Of a DNA stretch of 64,000 bases, positions 48,701 to 61,206 are shown one piece after another. Position numbers and translations under genes: made by a program. The notes below the pieces were generated by a model. It was not told where the DNA came from. It did no database searches and was given only the letters and a program-made list of their open reading frames with translations. The stretch's first letter is position 1. Every line of letters starts with the position of its first letter. This DNA comes from Nyssa sinensis (Eukaryota; Streptophyta; Magnoliopsida; Cornales; Nyssaceae), in assembly GCA_008638375.1 (NCBI GenBank), contig CM018031.1, positions 62,207,688-62,271,687 on the forward strand, written 5' to 3'.

Positions 48701-49519
48701 GAATATTTTGTTCTCCTTTTCCTTTTATTAACGGCAGGAGAAAGTTCCAGGATTCTCAATATCGATGGGTCTCTGTGTGTATAGATATACCCTGATTTTG
48801 TATGTACTGTGGAAGGGTGAAAACATAGGATGGAATTTGAAAAGAATCGTAAGAGAGAAGATTGGAAAACTACAGTAAAATGAACATGTGGATTATTAGA
48901 ATGCTCCGAGAATTTAGTGGGAATTGGGAAAGGAAAATTCTGTTTTGGGGGCCCATTGGGGGAATTCACCAGGTGTTGAGGCTTGTCTTAGTGCCACGTG
49001 GAATTTGGTTTTCGTGCATTTTGTGCTGTCCTTTAACCGGCCATTACCATAACCGACAAATATCTCCTTTTCAGTTAGACTAAAGGAATCTAACTTAACA
49101 TGGTCTAATACTATGGAACAATTGACCACACACACACACAAAATATATATATATATATATATATCCATGGAAAAATTAATTAAGTGAAAAAAAATAGTTT
49201 TATTTCATAATTAAAAAAAATAGATTATTTTAATCATCACACAAATTTAATTATTTAGGTTTGTAAATTAATCAACTTAAGAAATAATTATAATTTAATC
49301 AATTTTTAATTAAATTATTATAAATATATATATATAATAATGTTCTAATAGAAGATATGTGAATGTTAAATAAAATTTAATAATAGAATTTTTATATAAC
49401 AAATAACAATAGAATTGGATTTGTTTATAGAATATTTATGATTTTTTTTTTTTAACAAATTTAGACATTATTATTCTTAAATTTTTAATTTTGATTATAT
49501 TTGATGTTGCACTTTTTGA

Positions 49520-50110
49520 CTCGCAATAAGTATGGGCTCCGTGACCTGTAAAACACTCAAAAAGATGATCAGAGGACCACCGGATTGGCTCCGGCGGTAG
49601 CCGCTCCGATGCTTAAGTAAGTAGAAGGAATTGAAAGACTGTATTAAAAGCCAAAAGAATGAGCATGAAAATAAAGCGTACCTTTAGGGTTTAATTTATA
49701 GACCGTGGCCTTTCCTAAGTTGATTAGGATTCGATGCCATGAATATAGGGATTTGATCATCGGAGATTGCAGTTACCTTGTGGAGCGTTGAGTCGTAGAT
49801 GGAGATAATCATAGATAGTAGTTTCCGTGTTGAAGACTGTTTCCTTATTCCCTGCTTAACAGTTGTTTAAAGAAACCATAAGGTCGGTACCATATGAAGT
49901 GTTGAATAAATATTATTCAGAACATAAGGTCTGGAGGATATGTGCTTGAGAACGCCGTGGAGGCTTCGCCTGCAATGTATGACCGAGTTTATTGGCTCTG
50001 AATGATATATATATGAGAATGCCCTGAAGGCTAGTCACTGCTCTGTATGATCGAGATTATTAACTCTGCATGCACACATGTCTCAAGGTGATTGGTGTGT
50101 CTGTTTGTAG
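49520..50110. repeat. Unclassified repeat, possibly a solo-LTR remnant
   Basis: This ~0.6 kb stands out from the AT-rich surroundings. CCGGCGGTAGCCGCTCCGAT followed by GCTTAAGTAAGT is reminiscent of conserved motifs in LTRs of plant retrotransposons. Near its right end a ~65-bp unit is duplicated (GAGAACGCCGTGGAGGCTTC and GAGAATGCCCTGAAGGCTAG, each followed by TGTATGA[CT]CGAG). Boundaries and target-site duplication were not found. Confidence 0.4.
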
Positions 50111-51009
50111 TATATCAATATTATATACACAAAAGATCTTCTTTTATAGTTAATATTAGTCATAAACTTTTAATTTGAATTACATAATAGAAATATAAAA
50201 TTTGAGACATTATTTAAAATCAAGGCCTAAAGTGATTTTTTTGGAAACCGTCATACCCCACTTTCAATATTAATTTCTTTTAAAACTTAGAATGAATTTG
50301 GATAAAAACAAATTAATTCCTAATAAAAAGAGTGAAACTTGAATTTATAATTTTTTTCTAATAAAAAGATCATAATAATCAACTGAACTACTCTCAATTA
50401 GTGCATGTGCTTTTATTTAAATGCATATAATATTATATTTAAAATATTTTAATTTTAATTAATATAATAACTAAGAAAATTAAATAATTAAAAATTAAAT
50501 GAATATTCAAAAAGAGATATGTCTCATTCTATCACAAAATTTCAATATTTTTAGGTAACATTTTTTTTACGAGACAGGATAAAAAAGGGGTCTACTATTT
50601 CAAATCTGTACGTTGTCATGTCTGCGTGCTGACTTGGATTCTGTTTCGAAGTTGCGGAGGTTAATCATGCAAACCCACCTGTCACCATTTTTTTTTACCA
50701 AAAATAGAAGGTCCAAAATTAAATATGCTTAAAAATTATACAAGTTAAATGTTAAATGGACATAAAAATTATGTTAGTCAAGGTTGTTGGGCCATGGTGA
50801 GCTGTTCAACAACTCAAGCAACTGCTTTTATTTGACCTTGACTATGACTCCCTCAATTATTCTAATATGATCTAGAAACTTAGTACAACATTAGAAAACA
50901 ACTGTACTATTTTTACAAATGTTAACTGGAATTAGTTCGGTCATCGGAATTTTTTTTTTATCAGAAATGAGTCGTGAGTTCAAGTCTTACTCTTTTTATT
51001 AAAGGATTA

Positions 51010-51205
51010 TGAGTATTATTTTCATCTAATCATAAACTAGACTGATTTATTTGATTTAGACCCCGTATTTAAGACGCTCCTGAGTTGACTGGTTTAATAG
51101 TTGCAAGGAGGGTTGTGAGTATTATTTTCATCTAATCATGAACTAGACTGATTTATTTGGTTAGAGCCCATATTTAAGATGCTCCTGAGTTGACTGGTTT
51201 AACGG
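51010..51205. repeat. Tandem duplication of ~108 bp
   Basis: GAGTATTATTTTCATCTAAT...CTCCTGAGTTGACTGGTTTA occurs twice in a row (51010-51100 and 51117-51203) with few differences. A T-run plus ATCAGAAATGAG at ~50948 lies just upstream and resembles the 3' ends of the LINEs here, but no LINE protein follows. Confidence 0.65.
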
Positions 51206-51748
51206 TCTATTTGGTTGATAATTTATAATTATATAATATTGTTGAATTGATTATAATATTATAATACACATCGCTTTTTTCAAAAAAAAAAAAGAAGAAG
51301 TGTCATTAATTTTCCATTGCATTTGTTACGATGATAAAATGACGACTCATATGATTTATGAACACTACTAATTATATTTTGTTATGCAAGTCAATTGTCA
51401 TTTTTATGTTTTTTCAAAAATTGACATTTATTCAAATGACACATTATTATGAATTAGATTCTTACAAGAACTTCTCCGTTAACTCAAAACCTAAACGCCT
51501 TGCCAACTTGCAATGAGTGGCCTTATATTAATGATGAAAACAACAAAAAAATGTTTTCACAATACATACCTGTACTTTATTATTAATAATTTACGATTCA
51601 TATATAGTATTCATATATTCACGTAAGATGTGACTCATTATTAGGAACTCACCAACGAGGCTTCCTGGTGCAAGTATATGGGTATCATCAAAACATGGGT
51701 TTTATTATCCTGACCCTAGAGAAGTTATTCAATGAATGAGGTAGTGAG

Positions 51749-52033
51749 CAGGGGCGGATGGGGGATAAGTGAGGGTCATGTTTTTTTATAAAATTTTGAT
51801 ATTACATTTTTTACTTAGAATTTTATTAGAAAATTTTAACAAAATAGAATTTAGCCTCCCCAAAAATTTTAATATTATATTTTTTATCTCAAATTTTATT
51901 AGAATATTTTAATAAAATAAGACTTGACCTCCCTAAATTTTTTTTTTTATATATATATTCTACAAACTCTCCTAAATTTTAATGTTTTCTATCTGACTTT
52001 TTCTAACTAAAATTTATGAATCTGCCACACTAA
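51749..52033. mobile_element. Probable non-autonomous DNA element (CAGGGGCGGAT...ATCTGCCAC)
   Basis: It starts CAGGGGCGGATGGGGG and ends GAATCTGCCACAC, weakly complementary ends of a type common in plant hAT MITEs. The inside is AT-rich with a repeated AATTTTATTAGAA motif. No convincing target-site duplication was found. A relative is at 13684-13812. Confidence 0.4.
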
Positions 52034-52809
52034 AAGTGAATCCCCTTAGTGGGACTCAAAATGACGGGCAACGTTACATACGAATATATATATATATATA
52101 TATATACACTATATTAGTACTAATACAAGAACCATGAATCATTACTTAATCATTTACATTTTTAACAATTCCACTGTTCGTTGAATGCACTAGATTATTA
52201 GTTTCCAATTAATTTTAACTGGTTGATGAAAGGAATTAAAGATGTTGCATGTATTTACAAAATCTAATTTATTGCCATATTCTTAACCGCATTATACTTG
52301 ACAGCGTTTACCCCATGAAAGTTAGGAAAAGCATGGAATAGAATAATTGTAGAAACTGGGCAATTTGTGTTCATGGCCCTTTTTTCTTAATGGCTTTGTG
52401 GCTCTTTTTACCCTGCAATATTAGTATAATGTTTAACAATATTTGTGGTATACCAAAAGGATTTTATTCTATACCTGATCACATCTAGCTTGCTACAACT
52501 TTAGGGTTTAAGCTATCTACAATTAGTTATAGGGTGTGAAGATAATTATAAATTCATCAATTATTCACAAGCATGCAATAATAAATAATCAATGCGCCTA
52601 TAATAGGCAGTTGTTTAATGATATTTTTTAATTTGTTCATTCTGGTGGGTGAGATTTGAGCTCTGTGGGAAAAATAGATTAGATTCAGATTGGGATGATG
52701 GGTGGTGTGGGAAGAAGAATAGATTAGATTTAGATTGAGATGATGGGTGGTATGAAGGTTTAAGGTTTGGGAGTATAAAAAGAGAGACTTTTTACTGCAT
52801 ACTTATAGG

Positions 52810-52950
52810 TAGGAATGGTAACGGGGTGCGTTTGGAGCGAGGTGACCCTTCTCTAATTTTGATCTTGTTTATATTCTCCGTCCCTCTACTCCGTCCTGTT
52901 TCGTTTAGAGGTTTACCTTTATATTTTTCGATATCACCCCGTCCTGAACC

Positions 52951-52984
<34 letters not shown>

Positions 52985-53357
52985 AAGTAAGTTAAAACTT
53001 TTATTTTGATAAGTAATTTTTTTTTATTTGCAAAATAACTAATACAAGAAAAAAATATATGAATGTGATATGAAAAATCTTAAAACTAATTTTATACAGT
53101 GTTATTTATTGATAAATATAATATATATAAGAATAAAAAAAAAACTTAATATATAAATGGGACGAGGTCGGAGTGGGATGACCATCTCCGAACCCCGTCC
53201 TAAACCTTACAAGATTTTAAAAGTCACCCTCCAACCTCGTCCTGACTCTGTTTATGAGCTCATACCCGTGTCATTAGAAATGGAGTCCCCATGAGGTGGG
53301 GCAGATCTCCATAGGATGGGACGGATATCCATGAAACAGGATAAATTGTCATCGCTA
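52810..53357. mobile_element. Non-autonomous hAT MITE with perfect 8-bp target-site duplication
   Basis: CTTATAGG flanks it at 52802-52809 and 53358-53365. It starts TAGGAATGGTAACGGGG, and the reverse complement of its end is TAGCGATGACAATT, matching the TAGGGATGGCAAC consensus of a widespread plant hAT MITE. It contains repeated CCCCGTCCT/GGGACGAGG motifs. 548 bp. Confidence 0.8.
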
Positions 53358-53912
53358 CTTATAGGTTGGATTGTCTGCTTGCCTATGGAAATATACAATG
53401 CTACCGCCATGGTGTTTGTTGATTTTTTTTTTTCCTTGCCTGTAACCTATCTTGCAAGTTCGGTCCTAAGGTTTAAGCTCGATAAAGACATTGGTCTGGG
53501 GGTGGTTAGGAAGCCCAACCTATAGTTTGGTTTTCCCAACTTATAGGTTGGATTGGAAAGAAAATTACTGAAAAAAATACAACTATAAGCTCTGGTGGAA
53601 TTCAAAAAGTTTGGAGAGGGTTTTGCTCATTTCTCTATTAAAACCACTTATTTCTCTAGTAGTAAATCAATCTTAAACTTAATTTTAAATTTGAATCAAA
53701 AATTTATTTCTAGCACTAAACTTAAAGTCATACTAAATTCATTTTTATTTAAACGTAAATTTGAATTTGTACAATATTATTTGCATACTCAAAAAATGAT
53801 TCAAACCTAAATTTCAAACTTTTAGGACGGAGACTTTTTTTTGGAACAAGATGAGATTTTTTCTTAAAAAAAATTGAGTAAAAACCAAATATAAATTGGC
53901 CTAAGTATCAAC

Positions 53913-54624
53913 TAGGGGTGCGCACATGGATCGGGTTACAGCAGAACCGAAACTGACCCGATTTTAGACGGTTCTAAAAAAATAGAACTGGAACTGGAAC
54001 CACAAATTATTGGACCCGACCCGACCTAAACCGAATATTTTTGGGTTAAGTCGGGTCAGTTCATTTTTTTTTTTTTTACCGAAATCAAAAATAAAAAACT
54101 TAAAAATTAACTCTTGATATAACGGTGGTTCTGAAAAAGAAAATTAATAATTTAATTAATAATTTTTTTTTGTTAACAAATATATTTGATTTGTTGTTAT
54201 CTTGTTGATTTGTGACTTAAAATCGTAATACCAACAAACAAAGTACATACTGTTATATTAGATAATAAAAATAAAGTTTTTAAACTTAAAATCATACTTT
54301 TTATTCTTTTTTTTAACCTATCATGTTGGGTGAGGGAATGCAAGAGAGAAGATAAATTTGGAATATATTTTTTGTGGTGCAAATATAAAAGCAAATTAAA
54401 GCGCTATGATGATTAATCAATAAATCCTTCAAAATTTTCTTTTTTTAAATTGGAACAAAAAGAGTTGATAAAAAAAAATTATGATTTCAATTCACTCGAA
54501 CCAACTCGATTTTTTCGATTCTTTAACCCGAATCAACCTAAACTCACTGTAACGTGAACCTATTAAGTCGGATTGAATTCGATTAGGTTAATTTTTTTAT
54601 TTTCAATTATTTTGTGCACCCCTA
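53913..54624. mobile_element. Non-autonomous hAT MITE (TAGGGGTGCGCAC ends)
   Basis: The ends TAGGGGTGCGCACATGG and (reverse-complemented) TAGGGGTGCACAAAA are the classic termini of plant hAT MITEs. Flanks GTATCAAC (53905-53912) and ATATTAAC (54625-54632) match at 6 of 8 positions, a decayed duplication. Inside are many GACCCGA/TCGGGT motifs. 712 bp. Confidence 0.8.
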
Positions 54625-54951
54625 ATATTAACCATAAGTGAAATCATGAATTGAATACTCTGCTTTATAAATCACCTATATGCATGTAATAATCAAGTGA
54701 AGTGAATGTCATGTGTAGTTAACCATGAGCTGATTGGATTGAATCTTTATTAATTTAGATATTTTTTGTTATTTTTAAATTTTCATAAAAGATATTTTTC
54801 AAAAGATACCCAATTTTTTTTATTTAAATATCCGAAAAGGTATTGTTATAAATATTATGGATCCTCTAAATATATTCAGAATTTATTAATTAATAAAACT
54901 ATGGTTGTTAAGTTTCTTTTTAATTTTTACTAGTCACAATGAAACTTGTTA

Positions 54952-56066
54952 GACCATCTCTGACAGTTACTCAAACTTAAACCTAATTTCACTTAAAATT
55001 TGAGTAAAAGGTGCATTTGAGTTTGATGTGCTCCAACATTCACTTAAGTTTTTACTCAAATCTTTTTTAAAAATCCCTACCTTATCCCAAAAGCTACTTT
55101 ATGTCATTTTCCTTCAAAAATCATTTTCTCACTTCATTTTCCTTCCAAACCTCTTTCACTCTTAATTTTCATTCTCTCCCAAATTTTCCCACCAATTTTT
55201 TGATTCAATGTAACTTTTTTAAATGATATGTATTTTTTAAAGATGTTTGTCTTTTTTTAATTCAATATATTTTTTTTTGTGTATTTTTTAAATCATATTG
55301 CATTACATCTTAAAATAATATAGAAATAAAATAACATTACATTAAAAAAAAACATTAATTAAAAAAAAACATTGAAAATAAAATAACATTATATTGAAAA
55401 AAAATATTACATTAATTAAAAAAATATTAAAAATAAAATAACATTACATTAAAAAAAAAAAAAAAACATTACTAAAAACCCATTACTGTAAGAAAGAAGA
55501 GAACAAATGAAATTGAGTTTTGGTTTGAACCTAAAATTAAACAACTCGTCGGGTGGATAAAAGAATAAAAGGGGCTGGACCTTATGGAGACTTCTCCTTC
55601 ACAACAAACTTTTGGGTTTCAAAACCTTTTCCAGCAGCACAATGGCTAAACACGGGAAGATGACGGCAACAAGCTCTCTGCGATGATGGCCTGACACGAG
55701 GCTTTGAATCTGTGACGATGACCTGCAATGATGGATGGAGACGATGACTCCAAATCTTCTCCTGCACTTCGCCATCATCAATTCCCGCCAGGTCAGTTTT
55801 CCTTTTCCTGATTTTCTTACGATTTCTTTTCCTTGCCTTTTTCCTTTCATTTTTTATCTGAAGTGAGACTAGATAGGGGGAAAAAAAAAAAAAAAAAGTA
55901 GCCGTTAGAAATTTGATGTTTTTGAACAGTAATACGCTGATTTGAGTTTAAATTTGAGTAAAAAACAAATTTGGTATGAGTTTGGTTCACTACTGAAGGG
56001 TGATTTTTATAGATTTTGACTCAAATTTAAATTTGATATGGGTTTGGTTCACTGCTGGAGATGCCC
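54952..56066. mobile_element. PIF/Harbinger-like non-autonomous element with TTA duplication
   Basis: The ends GACCATCTCTGACAGTTACT and (reverse-complemented) GGGCATCTCCAGCAGTGAAC form terminal inverted repeats, flanked by TTA on both sides (54949-54951 and 56067-56069). The 1115-bp element includes an A-rich repeat (55310-55470) and a more GC-rich block at 55565-55800. There is no transposase. Confidence 0.72.
55310..55470. repeat. A-rich minisatellite, about 3 copies of a ~55-60-bp unit
   Basis: AAATAAAATAACATTACATT followed by an A-run and CATTAATT recurs about three times with small changes, inside the PIF/Harbinger-like element. Confidence 0.6.
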
Positions 56067-56600
56067 TTAAAGCATAAAATAAGACATTTATACATATTTC
56101 ATATTCGATATTTTTTGTACAACTAAAAATGTATTACATTGAATTTAAATTATAAGAATACTTATGATCTCATTTTTTATTAATAAAAATTACTATTATT
56201 AATACTTTTCTATAATACTTATACATAGAAGAAATAATATTATTAATTCTTTATCATTAAATAAAGTTAATTTCTCAAAAATCATTAATTAATAAAAAAT
56301 TAAGTTATTAAAGAGTTGCAAAAAAATTGAGTAATATTAAAATTCAACTATAAGCTCATATTCTAAAAGATTGGTATAGTCAATTGTCTACAAAAATAAA
56401 TATTTATTAATTATTAAATTTTATCGTACTTTTATTAAACAAGTATTTTTTTATATAAATATAAATAGTTTTTAATATAAAAACAAGACTTTATATATAA
56501 TATTTAACGATATTTTAATTTTTCATACAAAATATATATAATGTTTATTATAATAAATTAATAATAAATATAATTATCAAGAAGACATGTTATAAATGTA

Positions 56601-56633
<33 letters not shown>

Positions 56634-56820
56634 TAAAAGTGCACATATAATTATTTTATTTATTTAATAATTAATATTATAAATAAAATTTTAAAAATAA
56701 TTAATTATTAAATAATAAAATTATTTATTATTTACTTTAAAACTAAATTAACTTTTTTTAAAAAATTCTTAATTATTAAAATTTATTAACTTATTGAACT
56801 ATAAAAGAGTCAACTTTAAT

Positions 56821-57082
56821 TAGGGATGGAGACGCGAAAAAAGAAGAAGAAGAAGAAAATGTACAAAAATACTAAAAATAAAGGGCTCAAAAAATAAAAG
56901 GTGAAGAGAATAAGTAAAACCTAAAGGCAAACTGAAGTGATTCATTTCCGGCCAGGTTGTTTCCGCCTCCGGCTATACAACACTTCTCTCTCTCACTAGG
57001 GTCCCGGAGCTTGCGATCTATAGGGTTTTGATTCGATCTTGTCTGAATCTTGTGCTTGGATCTTGGTCGAAGGATCCGAAAA
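56821..57082 (+). promoter_or_regulatory. Likely proximal promoter and leader of the succinyl-CoA ligase gene
   Basis: After ~750 bases of almost pure AT, composition shifts at about 56940 and a CTCTCTCTC run appears at 56986-56995, followed by mixed sequence to the start codon at 57083. This is the pattern expected of a plant leader. No element was proven. Confidence 0.35.
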
Positions 57083-60000
57083 ATGGTGAGAGGACTGCTC
57101 AACAAACTCGTTTCTCGGTCTCTCTCCGTCGCTGGAAAATGGCAGCAACAGCAGCTCCGTCGTCTCAACATCCATGAATATCAGGTTAATCTTTCCTCAT
57201 CATCTTCATTTATTTGTATTATGTATGTATGCATGTTGTATGATACGCAAAGATTCCTTTTCGCCATTTTGAAGAATTTACTCTTCTACTGGCTGCCCAA
57301 AAGACGGTGCCAAAAGAAAAGAAAATGAATCTTTTATGTTTTTATGATTTTCGAGAAAGGGAAAAAAATTGAACGACTCACCTCAAATCAGCCAAATATT
57401 TGTGTAAAGGCTCAGCCCCCAAAGTTTTATTCTGAATTTATTTTCTTTGAATTCTCGTATATTTTCTCAACGACCAAACAGATTATTAGGTAATGCATGA
57501 CCACTGCATTGCCTCCACACTCCACCCCGGCAGCGCGGTTGACATCAAAACTTGCGTAGCTTGTATTGGACTTTTATCAATGGAATTGCTGATTTTATAT
57601 GCAATAATTAACGTTCTATTTTTTCTTTGGTATTCTGAAAATAGGGAGCCGAGTTGATGGGCAAATACGGGATCAATGTTCCAAAAGGTGTAGTCGTTTC
57701 TTCTGTTGAAGAAGTCAGAAAGGCTATTCAGGATGTATTTCCCAAGGAAAATGAGGTAATTGTTCGCAGATTTTGGAATTTTTTTTAATTTTGTAATAAA
57801 GAGCACAAAATTTGGAAATTCAGGGAAACGATATGTTTTTAATAGTCCGAGGAGAGATTAGTTATTTATTTAGATGCTGAGAAAACTTTCTAAAATCAAT
57901 ATTTTGATGCTTATGATTTATGTTCTCTGGGTTGTACAGAAACATAAATCCTAACATAAAGCAAGCTTTTAAATAACTGCATTAGTCTGGAGAATCAGTT
58001 ACTCAAGCCCAAATAATGAAGATTATGATATTTAAAATATTAGTATCTGTTCTTTTCTTTTGTCTTCTTTTCCTACCTCTTCGCAACAACTAACAGAGTG
58101 AAGTTAAATGACGATTTTAACTGAGTCGGGTGCAGCTGGTGGTTAAAAGCCAAATCCTTGCTGGTGGACGAGGCTTGGGAACATTCAAAAGTGGTCTCAA
58201 GGGTGGAGTTCACATTGTTAAGGCTAACCAGGTTGAAGAAATAGCTGGTATTGAAGATTTTCTTCAGTTTGCGCACTTGAATTGATAATTTTTGTTGTTT
58301 TATTTGCTTGTTTTCTCTACCCTATTTGTTATTGTTTAAAGATAGGTATCTTTATCTCTCCTATGCATATTCTATGCAAAATGCAGAAAATTGAATAGTG
58401 CAATAATGTGATAGGCTGATAGCTCTCTAGATTTTTGTAATGTTATTTTGTTATTTCATCCAGCTTGGTGAATTATTTGAGTAATTTTAAGAAGCCACAA
58501 ACTCAGTATAGAGAGAACCATTGACCCAAGGAGTTGTACATAGAGCTTCTCTCTTTCAATTCACATAATTTTACTTGAATTACGAAGCTCGACTAGCTTG
58601 CAGACGTGCACAACTATTTTAGTTAGTTGATGTGTCATACAACCACTGTTCCTATAGCCTGATTGAAACCTCATCTATGCTCTGCTGTTTGAAGTTTTTT
58701 GATCAAGTCATGCAAGGCTCTTTCACTTCTATTGCAGACTGGCTTTTGTTTTTTGTTCCTTTTCATTTTATCTCTGAATGATCATTTGATGATTGCATGT
58801 TGATATTTTGAGCACTGGTTGATATATATATTTTTTAATACAACTGGTGCTTAGTTGTGGTAGAATTCTGTCGATATCTAATGTCTCGGTGTTTTTTCTT
58901 TTCTATATTTTCAATTTCTGGAAGTTTATGATACATATTGTTGATTGTTAATCTATATGACAGCCAAATTTGTTTCTGACTTAAATTTCTGTATAAATTT
59001 GTGTGCTTAGAAAAAGAAAAAAGAATTATGTAAAGAAGTTTTGAGACTGGACTCTGTCTGGGCTTTGAATTTGCCAATGTTGTGGGCAACATGTCTGATT
59101 TGAATGGATTATTAAGAATTGTTTAATTTTTAGGATTCTTTATGAAGCATCACAGGATGTATCTAGAAAATTGTCCTCTTTATCACTAACCATGCATAGA
59201 ACTTTCAAACCAAAATTACTTTTTATGCAGGAAAGATGCTTGGACAAGTACTTGTTACCAAACAAACTGGGCCCCAAGGCAAAGTTGTCAGCAAGGTTTG
59301 GCATTGTTTATCTATTCTATATTCCACCTAATGTAAATTTGTAGACCCCTAAAATACATGTCTATGTCATTGAAAGATTCATCTCGATGGATTGAGGATG
59401 GCATATTTTACTCATTTGAACCAGTTATCATATTAATTTATATCATATATGTAGCAAGTCATTCCTTCCAATGTAGAAATATAAATTTAACTATTTCGAA
59501 TAGTCTAATGGATTTAGTATCCAGGTTTTCCAGTTATTCTCAACTGTATAGAACACGTGGAAAGATTTAGTTGGAAATTGATGGCTCTGCCATCGCCAAC
59601 TTTTCTTTACTAAAGATTTAGTGAATTAGGATTCTTTTTCGCCTCTTAATGCTTTTTTGTTTTGTTTATGAGGGATGAACATATGACTTGATTTGGACAT
59701 CATTTGGTTTGAAAAGAAACTTGTTGAAAACTTGTCAATATTCTTAACGGTCTGTTTAGATTGAAGGAATTGGAAAGAAAGGGAAGAAAAGAAGAAAGAA
59801 GAAGACATTATTTCATGTTTTATTTAAAAATAAAGAAGAAATGGAAGGAGAGAGAGGGGGCTTATTTCGCTTTCCTTCCAAAAGTGGGAGGAGACAGAAG
59901 GGAATGATAAGAGAGTAATTACTCGTTTTGCCTCTATTTTTAAAATCAAGTGCATTCTAATTTTATCCTTTTTACTGTACATAATAAAACATTCTATTCA

Positions 60001-61171
60001 TTTCATGTCTCTTCCTCTTTCCTAAGCAAGATGAGAGGATTACACTATCATTTCCTTATTTGCCTCATCAGTTATCCAAACAAGGAGAGATTAAACTATT
60101 GTCTCATTCCCTCTCATTTCTCTCATAATTCATGTTATCCTCTCCTATTCTTACCCTTCTACTATTCCAAACGAACTGTAAATGAATTACTAATAAAACA
60201 TTTTATTCCGTTTCCTTTCCCTCCTCTTTCCCAAACAAGTCCTTTCTCTCAGAAGTCATGTTAATGACCTCTGCTATTCTTTCCCTTCTGCCATTCGAAA
60301 TGAATTGTAAATGAATTACTAATTTGGTTCAATAAGAATACTGGTTAAGGATTGTGAAAAATGAGATTAAAGTGGTTCCATTATTATGTCAAATAAAACT
60401 TATGAATGCCTGAGTAACAATCAACCGGGGCTTGTTTGATTAAATCCTGTTGGAATGGGGAGTTCCATGAACAAGTAGTTCTATATTCTCAAGTCTATAT
60501 TAGAGAGGAACGGTGATTTATGAACAGAGTAGTTTTCTTTCAATCCGTCTAAAGTTCTGAGGCTCATCATGTAAGCAGTCGGAATTGATACTTATTACTT
60601 GAGCTGTTTGGATTACACACACACACACACCCCTCTGCTGGTACTCACACATAAAGTTACAGTTTTTTTCCTCCAGATGTCTTCTTTAAAATTAGATGGT
60701 TTATTGAAAAGGCAGTTTACTGCAGCCATGTTTTATATTTATCAGCTTGCATTTTAATGACAATCTTTTTGCTAACTAGATGTAGTGCTTTCTGGTAACC
60801 AATTGACTTGTATGTGACCATGATAGACTACTTTATTTGTTACATCTCTGGAAGGGAGACTTACTAGAGACAGGATGGTGAAGTGGCCTGAATAGGGGGA
60901 AAAAGGTTTCACTCAGTTTGTGTCATTTGAAATTCTAATGTTTTGTGGTTACAGAACAGTCCAAGCCTGATCATGAAATTTTGTTACTTCTTCTGCAAAG
61001 AGAAATTTGTATTCATATGAAAACAAATCAATATCACTGTTATCATGATTATGTGTTGAAAAAGAAGGAGAAGCATATTATTCTTTTGAGAACATTTTTT
61101 TTTTCTTGATAGGTAAATGATATTGTATATATGAAAACCGCATGAGCTGGGGTGAACCCATACAAGGATCA

Positions 61172-61206
<35 letters not shown>

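Larger units (their letters stand above)
48701..56820. other. Gene-poor, AT-rich intergenic block with transposon remnants
   Basis: No frame in these ~8 kb resembles a known protein or joins into a gene. The recognisable content is a run of non-autonomous transposons listed separately (49520-50110, 51749-52033, 52810-53357, 53913-54624, 54952-56066), TA tracts (49142-49165, 52085-52107, 52952-52980, 56600-56622) and an A/T-only stretch at 56080-56820. Confidence 0.6.

Noticed and set aside
48634..48969. 111-codon minus-strand frame upstream of the NPGR2-like gene
   Set aside because: No family resemblance, K/R-rich from an AAAAG simple repeat, and lies where the promoter and leader are expected.
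53316..53525. 69-codon frame beginning inside the hAT MITE at 53.3 kb
   Set aside because: It starts in the transposon, runs into unique intergenic DNA, and has no recognisable domain.
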